64,000 nt of DNA from Paenibacillus polymyxa (GCF_015710975.1 NZ_CP049783.1:1591501-1655500); one strand, 5' to 3'; positions 8,657-18,727 are shown, counted from the first letter of the stretch. Made by a program: numbers and translations. The notes: generated from the letters alone by a model not told the origin.

Positions 8657-9477
8657 TGAAAACAAAAAGAGCATTTACGTACGCCTTTCTGATTCTTGTG
8701 TCATTCATTTCGATTTTCCCGTTCCTGTGGATGCTATCCAGCTCCACGAACCTGTCAGTCGATGTGACCAAAGGCAAGCTTCTGCCTGGCTCCCACCTGA
8801 TGGATAACATGCACAATCTGCTCGAACAAGTAGACATCGTTACTGCGCTCAGTAACTCTGCAAAGGTTTCCATCTCAACGACGTTGCTGGCTATGCTCAT
8901 TGCATCACTGGCTGGTTATGGCTTTGAAATTTACAGAAGTAAAGCGAAAGACGTTGTCTTCAATATCCTGCTGATGTCGATGATGATTCCGTTTGCGGCG
9001 ATTATGATCCCGCTTTACCGGATGTTCGGCAGCATTTCTAATGTGATACCGTGGATCGGCATTGATACGCTCTCTTCTGTCGTTATTCCAACCGTAACTA
9101 CGGCGTTCCTGATCTTCTTTTTCCGTCAAAGCACCAAGATGTTTCCCAAGGATCTGCTGGAAGCTGGCCGGATGGATGGATTATCCGAGCTGGGTCTGTT
9201 CTTCCGGGTGTATATGCCTACGATGAAAACAACCTATGCCGCTGCCGCAATTATCACGTTCATGTCCAGCTGGAACAACTACCTCTGGCCTCTGATTGTA
9301 CTGCAAACGCCAGAAAATCAAACCATCCCGCTGTTGATCTCGAACCTCGGCTCCAGCTATGCACCGGACTACGGCGTTATTATGATTGCCATTGTCCTGT
9401 CCACATTGCCGACTGCACTGGTATTCTTCCTGATGCAGAAGCACTTTGTCGCAGGTATGGTCGGCTCGGTAAAATAA
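8653..9477 (+). CDS. ABC sugar importer permease (MalG/LacG type)
   Basis: This 274-residue inner-membrane protein starts TKRAFTYAFLILVSFISIFPFLWML, and its EAA loop is EAGRMDGLSELGLFFRVYMPTMK. The start overlaps the preceding stop (ATGA), with a GGTGAGAAAAA RBS. An alternative ATG lies one codon later. It is the partner of the upstream permease. Its C-terminal end is 51 nt before the beta-galactosidase start, so uptake and hydrolysis are co-transcribed. Confidence 0.92.
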   Translation: MMKTKRAFTYAFLILVSFISIFPFLWMLSSSTNLSVDVTKGKLLPGSHLMDNMHNLLEQVDIVTALSNSAKVSISTTLLAMLIASLAGYGFEIYRSKAKDVVFNILLMSMMIPFAAIMIPLYRMFGSISNVIPWIGIDTLSSVVIPTVTTAFLIFFFRQSTKMFPKDLLEAGRMDGLSELGLFFRVYMPTMKTTYAAAAIITFMSSWNNYLWPLIVLQTPENQTIPLLISNLGSSYAPDYGVIMIAIVLSTLPTALVFFLMQKHFVAGMVGSVK

Positions 9478-9528
9478 TAGATTTCTGTATACGGTCTTCA
9501 TTCAATTTAAAAATAAGGAGTGTTCGCC

Positions 9529-12500
9529 TTGACCATTCATACCCCTAGTCTGGACTGGCTCACCGATGTAACCAAATTCGCCGTAAATCGCTTGCCTGCC
9601 TATTCCGATCATAAATATTACACCACGCTTCAGGAAGCAGAACACCAGGCCGATATGGTCTGGCGTCACAGCCTGAATGGGAGTTGGAAGTTCAACTATG
9701 CGACGAATCCAGCCACTCGCCCAGCAGAATTCTATGCCCCTGACTTTGAATATGGCGGCTGGAGCGATATTCAGGTACCAGGTCATATTCAGACGCAAGG
9801 CTTCGGCCAAATGCAGTACGCCAATACGATGTACCCGTGGGACGGACATTCGGACGTTCGTCCACCTCATATTCCACAAGACCACAATCCGGTCGGTAGC
9901 TATATCAAAAGCTTTGTTTTGCCTGAAAATATGGCTTCTGACGCGCAGCCTGTGTTCATTTCTTTTCAAGGTGTTGAGTCGGCTTTCTATGTATGGCTGA
10001 ACGGACAATTTGTCGGTTACAGCGAGGACAGCTTTACACCGTCTGATTTTGAACTGACACCCTACCTGCAAGCTGGCGAAAACAAGCTGGCGGTAGAGGT
10101 ATATCAAAGAAGTACGGGAGCTTGGCTGGAGGATCAGGATTTTTGGCGTTTTTCCGGCATTTTCAGAGACGTATATTTGTACACGATCCCTACTGTTCAC
10201 GTACGCGACCTGCATGCCAAGGCGGACCTGGATGCTACCTACACGCAGGGCCTGCTGGAATTGAAACTGACTTTGGAGCAACCAGCAACAGCCCATACAA
10301 CTGTCGATGTGAAGGATGCCACCGGACATATAGTAGCTTCTTTGAAAGCTGACTTTACAGATGGCATCGCCTCGCTGTCAGCAACTTTGGAGCAAGTAGA
10401 GCGCTGGAGCGCGGAAAGGCCTTATTTGTACACGTTGTTCATTCAAATTTATGATGCCGATGGAACACTCGTCGAGGTGATCCCACAAAAGGTTGGTTTC
10501 CGCAAATTCGAGATGGTGAACAAGGTCATGCATCTGAATGGCAAGCGCATTGTGTTCAAGGGCGTGAACCGTCATGAATTTAACGCTCGTACCGGGCGTG
10601 CAATTTCCCGTGAAGATATGCTGTGGGATATTCGGACACTCAAGCAGAACAATATGAACGCTGTACGTACCTCTCATTATCCGAATCAGACACTGTGGTA
10701 TGAGCTGTGCGATGAGTACGGGATATACGTGATTGACGAAATGAACCTGGAAACACACGGTTCCTGGCAAAAACTCGGCGCGGTCGAGCCTTCGTGGAAT
10801 ATTCCGGCCAATCTGCCTGAATGGCAGGATATCGTTATGGATCGCGCTATTTCCATGCTGGAACGGGACAAAAACCATGCATCCATTCTGATCTGGTCCT
10901 GCGGAAATGAGTCGTATGCAGGCGAAGTGCTACGCAATGTCGCTAATTATTTCCGGTCCACCGATCCGAGCCGTCTGGTACACTACGAAGGCGTGTTTCA
11001 CAATCGTACGTATGATGATACCAGCGATATGGAGAGCCGGATGTACGCCAAGCCCGCTGATATCGAGCAATACTTGAATGACAATCCACAAAAGCCGTAT
11101 ATCAGTTGCGAATACATGCATGCTATGGGCAATTCTGTGGGCGGCATGCACAAGTATACCGAGTTGGAGAACAAATACGAGCTGTATCAGGGCGGTTTTA
11201 TTTGGGATTACATCGACCAAGCGGTCATGAAAAAAGATCGTTACGGACGCGAGTACCTCGCGATCGGCGGCGACTTTGACGACCGTCCAACAGACTATGG
11301 CTTCTGTACGGACGGAATTGTCTATGCGGACCGGAAGGTTTCACCGAAGATGCAGGAGGTCAAATTCCTGTACCAAAATTTGAAGCTCATCCCGGATACC
11401 AAAGGTGTGACCATTCGCAATGAAAACCTGTTCGAGGGAACAGGGGACTATGAACTGGTATACAGCCTGTTGCATGAAGGTCAAGAGATCACGCGAAATG
11501 TGAGTCATGTGGATGTGGCGGCTCAGACCGAAGCCTATATTCCATTGACGTTCCCAAGCACAGACGGGAAGCCTGGGGAATATGTCATTCACACGGCGCT
11601 TGTATTGAAGGAAGCGACGCTCTGGGCTGAGGCTGGGCATGAAGTAGCCTTCGGACAGCATATTTTCATTGTGGAAAATCCAAATCCGCTGAAAGCTCCT
11701 ACAGGTGGAGCCCTACGAGTGGTGCATGGCGATGTAAATATTGGCGTTCACGGTACAGATTTCAGCATCATGTTCTCCAAAGGAGCAGGCAGCCTGACTT
11801 CACTTCGCTACGCGGGACGTGAGATGATCGCTACGCCTCCTGCCCCGTTGTTCTGGCGGGCGACCACAGACAATGATCGGGGTACCGCACTCGGTTTTGA
11901 AGCTGGTGGCTGGTTCGCTGCAAGTCTGACGCGTAAATGTGTGGACATCGAGGTCACGGAAGAGCAGGCAGACCGTGTGACCATTACGTTCCGCTACACG
12001 CTGAGCATTCATGCCGACGTACAGGTAACGGTAGCCTATACCGTCTTGGCGGATGGCAGTCTGAACGTAAAATCCACCTATGAAGGTGTATCGGGACTGC
12101 CTAACCTGCCGATCTTTGCCCTTTCGTTCAAGGTTCCAGCGGACTACCGCCATCTGGACTGGTATGCGATGGGACCAGAGGAGAATTACATCGACCGGGC
12201 CTTCGGTGCTAGACTTGGCGTATTCCGCAACGAAGCTGCGGATAACGTGTCCGGGTATGTCGTGCCACAGGAATCCGGCAATCGTACAGGCGTGCGCCGT
12301 GTCGATATTACTGACGATTCCCAGCGGGGCATCCGCATTACCGCACCTGCCACCGCGCCGGTGGAATGCAATATATCGCCGTATACAGCGTTCGAGCTGG
12401 AAAGTGCATACCATGTGTATGAGTTACCAAACGTGTATTACACCGTTGTCACCGTAGCTGGCAAGCAAATGGGCGTAGGCGGCGACGACAGCTGGGGTGC

Positions 12501-12573
12501 TCCAGTACATGAAGAATATCAAATCCCAGCCGATCAAAAGCTGGAATTCGAGTTTACCGTGCAGCGGGTATAA
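9529..12573 (+). CDS. lacZ: GH2 beta-galactosidase, LacZ type
   Basis: This roughly 1014-residue cytosolic enzyme hydrolyses terminal beta-galactosides. The domain order is jelly-roll (LNGSWKFNYA, GVESAFYVWLNGQFVGYSEDS), Ig-like, TIM barrel, Ig-like and the large C-terminal Bgal_small_N sandwich (RATTDNDRG). The acid/base Glu461 lies in WSCGNES and the nucleophile Glu528 in SCEYMHAMGNS. GTG 9520 is in frame, but AAGGAG at 9515-9520 overlaps it and is 8 nt from TTG 9529, which is therefore the likely start. Placement after the importer argues for hydrolysis of imported galacto-oligosaccharides, such as those from pectic galactan. The natural substrate is inferred. Confidence 0.93.
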   Translation: MTIHTPSLDWLTDVTKFAVNRLPAYSDHKYYTTLQEAEHQADMVWRHSLNGSWKFNYATNPATRPAEFYAPDFEYGGWSDIQVPGHIQTQGFGQMQYANTMYPWDGHSDVRPPHIPQDHNPVGSYIKSFVLPENMASDAQPVFISFQGVESAFYVWLNGQFVGYSEDSFTPSDFELTPYLQAGENKLAVEVYQRSTGAWLEDQDFWRFSGIFRDVYLYTIPTVHVRDLHAKADLDATYTQGLLELKLTLEQPATAHTTVDVKDATGHIVASLKADFTDGIASLSATLEQVERWSAERPYLYTLFIQIYDADGTLVEVIPQKVGFRKFEMVNKVMHLNGKRIVFKGVNRHEFNARTGRAISREDMLWDIRTLKQNNMNAVRTSHYPNQTLWYELCDEYGIYVIDEMNLETHGSWQKLGAVEPSWNIPANLPEWQDIVMDRAISMLERDKNHASILIWSCGNESYAGEVLRNVANYFRSTDPSRLVHYEGVFHNRTYDDTSDMESRMYAKPADIEQYLNDNPQKPYISCEYMHAMGNSVGGMHKYTELENKYELYQGGFIWDYIDQAVMKKDRYGREYLAIGGDFDDRPTDYGFCTDGIVYADRKVSPKMQEVKFLYQNLKLIPDTKGVTIRNENLFEGTGDYELVYSLLHEGQEITRNVSHVDVAAQTEAYIPLTFPSTDGKPGEYVIHTALVLKEATLWAEAGHEVAFGQHIFIVENPNPLKAPTGGALRVVHGDVNIGVHGTDFSIMFSKGAGSLTSLRYAGREMIATPPAPLFWRATTDNDRGTALGFEAGGWFAASLTRKCVDIEVTEEQADRVTITFRYTLSIHADVQVTVAYTVLADGSLNVKSTYEGVSGLPNLPIFALSFKVPADYRHLDWYAMGPEENYIDRAFGARLGVFRNEAADNVSGYVVPQESGNRTGVRRVDITDDSQRGIRITAPATAPVECNISPYTAFELESAYHVYELPNVYYTVVTVAGKQMGVGGDDSWGAPVHEEYQIPADQKLEFEFTVQRV

Positions 12574-12605
12574 ATACACTCCCCGCATAGGCAAGTATAT
12601 ATAAC

Positions 12606-12651
12606 AAAAGCCCTTCCGCTGCTTCCCTCATGGAAAGCCGGAAGGGCTTTT
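12606..12651. terminator. Bidirectional terminator after lacZ
   Basis: AAAAGCCCTTCCG pairs with CGGAAGGGCTTTT (13 bp) around a short loop. A-run and T-run flanks make it usable by lacZ and by the opposing 12691-13089 ORF. Confidence 0.85.
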
Positions 12652-12690
12652 GTATTTACGTAATTGTAGAATAGGCGGCGGACGCCCTAT

Positions 12691-13089
12691 CTATTTCAAA
12701 ACAACTTCAATATCACGTCCAGGATCACTGTACTTGTAGATGCCAGGATTTAGTTCCAATCTTCCGTCTAATTTAATATCTTTATAACGATCAACATTAA
12801 CGCCTGTGGATACCATACCCTTCGCAATGATCTCAGGTACTACTTCTTTGCCGTTAATTCGCATCGTTGTTTGGCTGACACCTTTGAAGCCAGGGGAACC
12901 GGATTTCGATTCGACAATCAAATCTTTTCCCTCTGTATAGTATGCAAAATCAATTTGATAACCGTCCGCTTTAAGGCCAGCGAACTGTTTCTCTTCTTTA
13001 GGTTTATGAAGTGTGACCCAATTTTTAGACGTATCACGTTTCTCAATGACAGCATCGGCGCCCCGGCTAGCTCGTAGCCAGATTGACAT
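12691..13089 (-). CDS. Unrecognised ORF overlapping the DUF1963 gene; possible remnant
   Basis: There are about 132 codons from ATG 13089 (or 138 from 13107). The start lies inside the 3' end of the DUF1963 gene and no Shine-Dalgarno sequence precedes either ATG. The protein is soluble and charged (KNWVTLHKPKEEKQFAGL, YQIDFAYYTEGKDLIVESKSG, then a beta-rich C-terminus ending DIEVVLK). I recognise no family. The coding-like composition without a credible start suggests either translational coupling or the C-terminal remnant of a longer (perhaps secreted) protein whose N-terminus was lost in a rearrangement. Confidence 0.45.
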   Translation of the reverse strand: MSIWLRASRGADAVIEKRDTSKNWVTLHKPKEEKQFAGLKADGYQIDFAYYTEGKDLIVESKSGSPGFKGVSQTTMRINGKEVVPEIIAKGMVSTGVNVDRYKDIKLDGRLELNPGIYKYSDPGRDIEVVLK

Positions 13090-14005
13090 ACGTTCGCGTG
13101 AAATCAAGGTTTTTCAAATCCCTTTGATCTATAAAAAACTCCAAATACCCTGCGTCCCACCAGCACATACCGACCTCATTCAAGGATGATACAGAGAGCA
13201 AAACATGCCAATTTTCCGAAGCTTGATCGTGCTTTTCCCGATTCGCCTGGTATTCTTGCAGCTGAGGCAGCACTTCAGATCGTAACTGCTCCGCATACTC
13301 CGTACTTCCCCTATGCATAGCTTGCTCGGCTTCCTGGTGGATCTGACTCTCACTCTTATGCCAGTTAAATAGAAGACCCTCCAGCCCGTTTCGGCGTAGA
13401 TAAGCATCCCGACGAGTATTCCCGGCAAAAGACTGATGCTGTCCCCACACCGTGTCGCTATGTTCATATAGAAGCTCATAAAGCTCTTCGTACTGATCTA
13501 AAAGGATATCTCCCAGCTCACCCTCCGATGGCAGCGTCAAGATCGGCTGAAAAGAAATTGCATACGAGGTGAAATCCCTGTTCTCGGCACATACTTCAAC
13601 CTTCCCATTCGGCGGCAAAGTTTTCTTCAAAGCGCTGCTGTCACCGTTATAGTAAAAGACTTTATGGTCAATATCATAAGCTGGCTCATCCAGCCCAAGA
13701 AAAAAGTATAATATGCCCTGATGAGGCAATCCCTCGAATGGTGAAAAAGGCAACTCGCTTAGATTGATCTGAGCAATAAACGTATAATATTCTCCGTCTG
13801 AATCACACGGCCACTCGATTGAGGGGGGCAAATCCGGGTAGCCAGCAATTCGACTATTGCCAACACGCTCGTAATTTTCTTTATGATCTAGATGAAATTG
13901 TATAGCAGCTTGAGCTTCTTGATTGATCTCTTTTTTTAATTCTTCACCAAGTGAATGCTCTTCGAGTATTCGAGTCAGTTCTTCCTTTAATGGTGGTTGT
14001 AGCAT
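13067..14005 (-). CDS. DUF1963 (YwqG-like) protein
   Basis: This roughly 312-residue cytosolic protein matches YwqG/DUF1963: GNSRIAGYPDLPPSIEWP, YTFIAQINLSEL, GILYFFLG, a GLEGLLFNWHK region and a C-terminal end LEFFIDQRDLKNLDFT. The ORF extends to 14053, but AAGGGG precedes the ATG at 14005 by 8 nt, so that start is preferred. The molecular role is unknown. Relatives often occur near polymorphic-toxin and immunity genes, and no toxin is evident here unless the downstream orphan ORF is a remnant of one. Confidence 0.8.
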   Translation of the reverse strand: MLQPPLKEELTRILEEHSLGEELKKEINQEAQAAIQFHLDHKENYERVGNSRIAGYPDLPPSIEWPCDSDGEYYTFIAQINLSELPFSPFEGLPHQGILYFFLGLDEPAYDIDHKVFYYNGDSSALKKTLPPNGKVEVCAENRDFTSYAISFQPILTLPSEGELGDILLDQYEELYELLYEHSDTVWGQHQSFAGNTRRDAYLRRNGLEGLLFNWHKSESQIHQEAEQAMHRGSTEYAEQLRSEVLPQLQEYQANREKHDQASENWHVLLSVSSLNEVGMCWWDAGYLEFFIDQRDLKNLDFTRTYVNLATS

Positions 14006-14119
14006 CTCACTCGCCCCTTTTAACAAAGTATTATGTATTGCACTCTCATTCAATCTCTCTTAAATCAGATTATCAAATTATAGTCTGATAAGCCATGCCT
14101 GCTGTAAAGCGGAAATGGA

Positions 14120-15013
14120 CTAGACATTGTTCATAAATGTTTTGTGATAGGCATTCCGGTATTGCGAGGGAGTCATATGGACTCGCTTTTTGAACAATCG
14201 CATAAAATACTTCTCATCCGTGTATCCCGCTTCCTCCGCAACCTGCTTAATGCTCATATCTGTACGGGAAATTAGTTCCTTCGCTTTGTTGATTCGAATA
14301 CTGTGAATGAACTCCAAGGGGCGCATGCCCGTATTTTGCTTGAATAAACGAGATATATAATCCTTGTTGTAATTGAACTTCCGAGCCAGATCGGTCACGG
14401 TCAGCGGTTCCTCAGCATGAATTCGAGTCCACTCGATAATCTTGTTCATACTCACGTTCCCCTGTGAATGGACAGGATTGGAGATCAAGCGACTGAGGGC
14501 CAGTTCAGATATCTCAATCAGCAGTGAGGTGAACAAATAGTTAGCACTGTGATATGTAAGATAATGTGAGTTGGCGACATGCAAAATTTGATTGACAATA
14601 ATATGAATCCGATCTCCATTATCTGCCTGTACACTTTGCGGTAAATAGATATCGCGCATTACGCCATGACGCTGCAAAAGCCCGTCCATAGCACTTGTTT
14701 CCTGCTTCATTTCCTCACTAGATAATACATTCGGGGTCGCAGGCACATCGAAGTGAAACCAATAAAATTTAACCCCCGGCAATGATTCCCGGTATCCTCG
14801 GTGCGTACGACCAGGGTACAGCAATAGAATATCTCCTTCCCCTATTTCAAAATCCTCCTGTTCCTCCCGTATATATACCGTTTCTTGGACACCCAGGATC
14901 AACTCAAAGTTCTCAATGGAACGGCTCATATGCTTCCATGGCACCTCGGAAACAAACTCGCCTGCCGAGATTAGTTGGATCGGAGTATCTACATTCACTT
15001 TCAGATAGGTCAT
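14120..15013 (-). CDS. AraC-family regulator with cupin sensor domain
   Basis: This 297-residue protein has an N-terminal AraC-binding cupin (EIGEGDILLLYPGRTHRGYRES and a FYWFHF strand) and a C-terminal AraC double HTH (VTDLARKFNYNKDYISRLFKQ, IKQVAEEAGYTDEKYFMRLFKKRV, then MTPSQYR). The ATG has GAGGCG 8 nt upstream. It is divergent from the glycoside hydrolase at 15144 across a 130-nt gap, so it probably activates that gene in response to a sugar. Confidence 0.9.
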   Translation of the reverse strand: MTYLKVNVDTPIQLISAGEFVSEVPWKHMSRSIENFELILGVQETVYIREEQEDFEIGEGDILLLYPGRTHRGYRESLPGVKFYWFHFDVPATPNVLSSEEMKQETSAMDGLLQRHGVMRDIYLPQSVQADNGDRIHIIVNQILHVANSHYLTYHSANYLFTSLLIEISELALSRLISNPVHSQGNVSMNKIIEWTRIHAEEPLTVTDLARKFNYNKDYISRLFKQNTGMRPLEFIHSIRINKAKELISRTDMSIKQVAEEAGYTDEKYFMRLFKKRVHMTPSQYRNAYHKTFMNNV

Positions 15014-15143
15014 GTTATCGCCTCTTTAGATTCATGTTCGGATTTGTCCACCCATTGTATGGTTAAGCTACTGACATACCGCGGTTGCAATGCTAATGTA
15101 GTGGAGAAATATACACTTCCATCTTAGCTAAGGAGCGATGATT

Positions 15144-17402
15144 TTGAAAGCACAAGCTTTTGACTTGCATAAAGTAAGTATTGATTCCGGCCCACTTTAC
15201 CACGCTATGGAACTGAATACGACCTATCTGCTGGGTTTGGAACCCGACCGTTTATTGTCACGTTTTCGTGAATATGCGGGCTTGGAACCCAAAGCGGCTC
15301 ATTATGAAGGCTGGGAAGCACGCGGCATCAGTGGACATACACTTGGGCACTACCTGTCTGGCTGTGCACTAATGTTTGCCTCTACAGGCGATAAAAGATT
15401 GCTGGAACGAGTAAACTATGTGATCGACGAGTTGGAGATATGCCAAAACAGTCATGGAAACGGATACATTTCCGGTATCCCGCGCGGGAAAGAGATTTTT
15501 GAAGAGGTCAAATCCGGAGATATTCGTTCCCAGGGCTTTGATCTTAACGGAGGTTGGGTACCGCTATATACGATGCACAAGCTCTTCGCAGGCTTGCGTG
15601 ATGCCCACCTACTCGCTCATCATCCCAAAGCATTAGCGATGGAAATCAAACTCGGCGACTGGCTGGAGGATGTATTCCAAGGACTGAGCGATGAACAGGT
15701 GCAACAGGTGCTCCATTGCGAGTTTGGCGGCATGAACGAGGTGCTGACCGATCTGGCGGAACATTCTGGAGAGACACGCTTTCTGAATCTGGCGGAACGC
15801 TTTTATCATGGAGAAGTGCTGAATGATCTGGCAGACAGCCGCGATACGCTGGCAGGACGACATGCTAATACGCAAATTCCTAAAATCATTGGTGCAGCAC
15901 GGCAGTTCGAAGTGACAGGCAAACCTCTATATGCGGACCTCTCCCGCTTTTTCTGGGATCGGGTGGTTCACAAGCATTCCTACGTAATCGGCGGCAATAG
16001 CTATAATGAACATTTTGGTGAACCTGGCAAGCTGAATGATCGTTTGGGTGAGGGCACCTGTGAAACCTGCAACACCTACAATATGCTGAAATTAACAAGA
16101 CATATGTTCGAATGGGACGCATACGCAGCTTATGCCGACTACTATGAACGGGCAATGTTTAATCATATTCTGGCTTCACAGCAGCCTGTAGATGGACGTG
16201 TTTGCTATTTTGTATCGCTGGAAATGGGTGGACACAAGTCCTTCAATTCTCAATATGAGGATTTTACATGCTGTGTCGGGTCCGGTATGGAGAGTCACTC
16301 TATGTACGGCACCGCGATTTATTTTCACACAGCAAATACAATCTATGTTAACCAATATGTCCCTTCTACTGTGACGTGGGGGGAAATGGATGTACAGCTC
16401 CAACAAGAAACTCTCTTTCCGCAAAATGGGCGAGGAACGCTGCGTGTCATAAGCAAGGAGCCCAAGTTCTTCACGATCAAGCTAAGATGCCCACACTGGG
16501 CGGAGCAGGGCATGATGATTAAGATCAACGGGGAAGAGTATGCCGCAGAGGCATGTCCTACCAGCTATATTGTAATTGAACGGGAATGGAACGATGGAGA
16601 TACGGTCGAGTACGATATTCCTATGACAGTAAGAGTTGAGGAAATGCCAGATAATCCGCGACGAATTGCCTTCATGTACGGTCCACTTGTGCTGGCTGGA
16701 GATCTGGGTCCTGTTGAACAGGAGTCCAACGAGGAACGTCTGCTGGCATCTGTTCTGATCGGATCGGCTGATTCCTTGGCAACCAAGCTGACTGCTGACA
16801 GGATCGAGCCGAATACATTCCATCTAAGCGACCTGGGTTATATCGGAGAGTTGAAGCTTCGTCCGTTTTATCAGATATATGATCGTTCTTATACCGTTTA
16901 TTGGGATCTCTTTTCCAAGGAGGAGTGGACATCAACAGAGGCAGAATACCGTACCGCGTTAGCGTACCAGCTGGAACTGGAACGACGTACAGTGGATGTT
17001 GTGCAGCCTGCCGAAATGCAGCCTGAACGGGATCATGCCTTTACTGGCGAACATGTAGGCTTGGGGTCCATCTATAACCGCAAATATCGCGATACATGGC
17101 CTGGGGGCTGGTTCTCTTTTGTCATGAAGGTGCTCCCTGATGAGCCTGTCCAATTAGCAGTGACCTATCTGAAGGACTCCGACCGCTCTCATCGTGACTT
17201 TGACATCATCGCAGATGGTCAGAATTTGGGAGAAGGCAAGCTGGAATCCGAGGAAATGAATAAATTCGAGACGTTTGCCTATGAGTTGCCTCTGTCTGTG
17301 ACGAGCCACAAAAATGAAGTGACAATTCAATTCAAAGCCCATCCACAAGGCAAGGTGGCGAAAGTGGCTGGATTACGAGTGATCAGACATTCTATTGTAT
17401 GA
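15144..17402 (+). CDS. DUF1680/GH127-superfamily glycoside hydrolase
   Basis: This roughly 752-residue protein has no signal peptide. An (alpha/alpha)6 barrel occupies about residues 10-440 (YEGWEARGISGHTLGHYLSG, GGWVPLYTMHKLFAGL), followed by beta-sandwich domains. The metal-site residues of the beta-L-arabinofuranosidase superfamily are all present: Glu307 and Cys309 in CETCNTYN, and Cys376-Cys377 in TCCVGSG. ATG 15138 is only 2 nt from AGGAG, while the in-frame TTG 15144 has ideal 8-nt spacing and is chosen. It is clearly diverged from the second family member at 23899-25842 (longer, with a different N-terminus), so GH127- or GH146-like activity on arabinose side chains is probable, but the linkage is unknown. 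Confidence 0.85.
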   Translation: MKAQAFDLHKVSIDSGPLYHAMELNTTYLLGLEPDRLLSRFREYAGLEPKAAHYEGWEARGISGHTLGHYLSGCALMFASTGDKRLLERVNYVIDELEICQNSHGNGYISGIPRGKEIFEEVKSGDIRSQGFDLNGGWVPLYTMHKLFAGLRDAHLLAHHPKALAMEIKLGDWLEDVFQGLSDEQVQQVLHCEFGGMNEVLTDLAEHSGETRFLNLAERFYHGEVLNDLADSRDTLAGRHANTQIPKIIGAARQFEVTGKPLYADLSRFFWDRVVHKHSYVIGGNSYNEHFGEPGKLNDRLGEGTCETCNTYNMLKLTRHMFEWDAYAAYADYYERAMFNHILASQQPVDGRVCYFVSLEMGGHKSFNSQYEDFTCCVGSGMESHSMYGTAIYFHTANTIYVNQYVPSTVTWGEMDVQLQQETLFPQNGRGTLRVISKEPKFFTIKLRCPHWAEQGMMIKINGEEYAAEACPTSYIVIEREWNDGDTVEYDIPMTVRVEEMPDNPRRIAFMYGPLVLAGDLGPVEQESNEERLLASVLIGSADSLATKLTADRIEPNTFHLSDLGYIGELKLRPFYQIYDRSYTVYWDLFSKEEWTSTEAEYRTALAYQLELERRTVDVVQPAEMQPERDHAFTGEHVGLGSIYNRKYRDTWPGGWFSFVMKVLPDEPVQLAVTYLKDSDRSHRDFDIIADGQNLGEGKLESEEMNKFETFAYELPLSVTSHKNEVTIQFKAHPQGKVAKVAGLRVIRHSIV

Positions 17403-17539
17403 CCAAATGATCTATATAAATCTACGATAACGCCACTACGCAGGCGGATAGTGTTTCCCAACTCCACCGCTTTGCTTGTCCAGCACTATTCTGCCTGCTC
17501 CGTTTTTTGATGTTCATCTTTTAAATTCAGCTTAAATAC

Positions 17540-17578
17540 AAAAAAAACAGATGCTCCTATGAGCTATCTGCTTTTTTT
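17540..17578. terminator. Bidirectional terminator
   Basis: Seven A followed by CAGAT-GCTC pair with GAGC-ATCTG followed by seven T, across a CTAT loop. It separates the convergent hydrolase and RDD genes. Confidence 0.8.
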
Positions 17579-17623
17579 GTTTACCCTAATAACTTCGAAT
17601 ATAGTGGCTGCTTCATGTTCACG

Positions 17624-18727
17624 TTACATCATGTTCATTTCACGGAAACTGTCTCTAATCTTGCGCAGCTCTTGCTGGGCTCGACCGTACCGGGAAGCGT
17701 AGGTCCAAGCAAGCACTTGATGATAATGCGAAGGCGTTTCAATCGTGGTCACATTATACATGATCGGAATCCCGTCTACTTCTCCTTTTAGGGTGAATTC
17801 AATGGCTGGGTATCCATTCACCACCCTGTCGGAGGCCAGCCCCAATTCGGGGTCCGTAATTTCTGACACCAAATGGTCTTCAATAATCCCTTTATATTCT
17901 TGAAGGGTCATACTGCTGTCAAAGTCGCTTTTCGGTTCAGACAATACAATCAAATATCTATCGGTAAATTCATTTTTAATGGAAATATCCGCTTCCTCAT
18001 TAATCATATTATCTCGTGACCAATTCCACGGAGCCGTAATCGCAAACTGGTTATCCTTACTGATAAATACCTCTGGCTTCACGATTTGAGTAATGAGCGT
18101 AGAAATTAAGGATACAGCAAAGACAATCGAAGCGATCGTCATCAGGATGATTGCTCCTGCAATAATTCCGTTTTTCTTTCTGCCTACCTTCCCCAAATCC
18201 CGTACCTTAACTACATATGTATTGGCGACCATATCTCCAATTCGTTGTTTCCGAGGTGTCACCAGCACACAGATGCCGGCGGGCAGCCCCCAGAAAAGCA
18301 GCGGATTCGTATCCACCAGATATATGAGCGTACGGATCAACGATTTAATCATGCCTGGTGGCCTTCCTTCTCCATTCACAACCTGAATACGAAGTACAAA
18401 CTTGCCCAGCGTATAGCCTGTAAGTCCTTCCAGTAACAGATAATAGCAGAAAGAGCCAATCAAGAAGAGAATCACTACCATGCCCAGATTTGGAGTTTCC
18501 GTTTCAGATAGTTTCTTCGCTGCGAAATAAACCAGCCCTCCATACCCAAAGACGATAAGAATGAAGTCAATCATCCAGGCGGCCCATCTTCTGAAAAAGA
18601 TAGAGGCTCCGTATGTCTCTGATAATACCGCCATCCTATCTGGTTCTCGTCGTTGATAGCCGCCATTCCTCACAAATTCTCCCGGTGCTACTGTAGATGG
18701 ATTTTTCGATAAATGATGTTCTTCCAA
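17624..18727 (-). CDS. RDD-family membrane protein with PsbP/DcrB-like extracytoplasmic domain
   Basis: This roughly 367-residue protein has an N-terminal cytosolic stretch and an RDD domain (FFRRWAAWMIDFILIV, LLEGLTGYTLGKFVLRIQVV, KQRIGDMVANTYVV) with three membrane helices. A fourth helix (GIIAGAIILMTIASIVFAVS) follows, then an outer domain of about 150 residues (FAITAPWNWSRD, GYPAIEFTLKGEVDGIP, YHQVLAWTYAS) resembling PsbP/DUF1795 folds. The ORF opens at 18772 inside the LysR gene. TTG 18727 with AGGGGTG 6 nt upstream avoids that overlap and is chosen. The function is unknown. Confidence 0.75.
   Translation of the reverse strand: MEEHHLSKNPSTVAPGEFVRNGGYQRREPDRMAVLSETYGASIFFRRWAAWMIDFILIVFGYGGLVYFAAKKLSETETPNLGMVVILFLIGSFCYYLLLEGLTGYTLGKFVLRIQVVNGEGRPPGMIKSLIRTLIYLVDTNPLLFWGLPAGICVLVTPRKQRIGDMVANTYVVKVRDLGKVGRKKNGIIAGAIILMTIASIVFAVSLISTLITQIVKPEVFISKDNQFAITAPWNWSRDNMINEEADISIKNEFTDRYLIVLSEPKSDFDSSMTLQEYKGIIEDHLVSEITDPELGLASDRVVNGYPAIEFTLKGEVDGIPIMYNVTTIETPSHYHQVLAWTYASRYGRAQQELRKIRDSFREMNMM

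Noticed and set aside
9502..10329. Minus-strand ORF of 275 codons opposite lacZ
   Set aside because: It is antisense to the GH2 domain with no start signal or family match.
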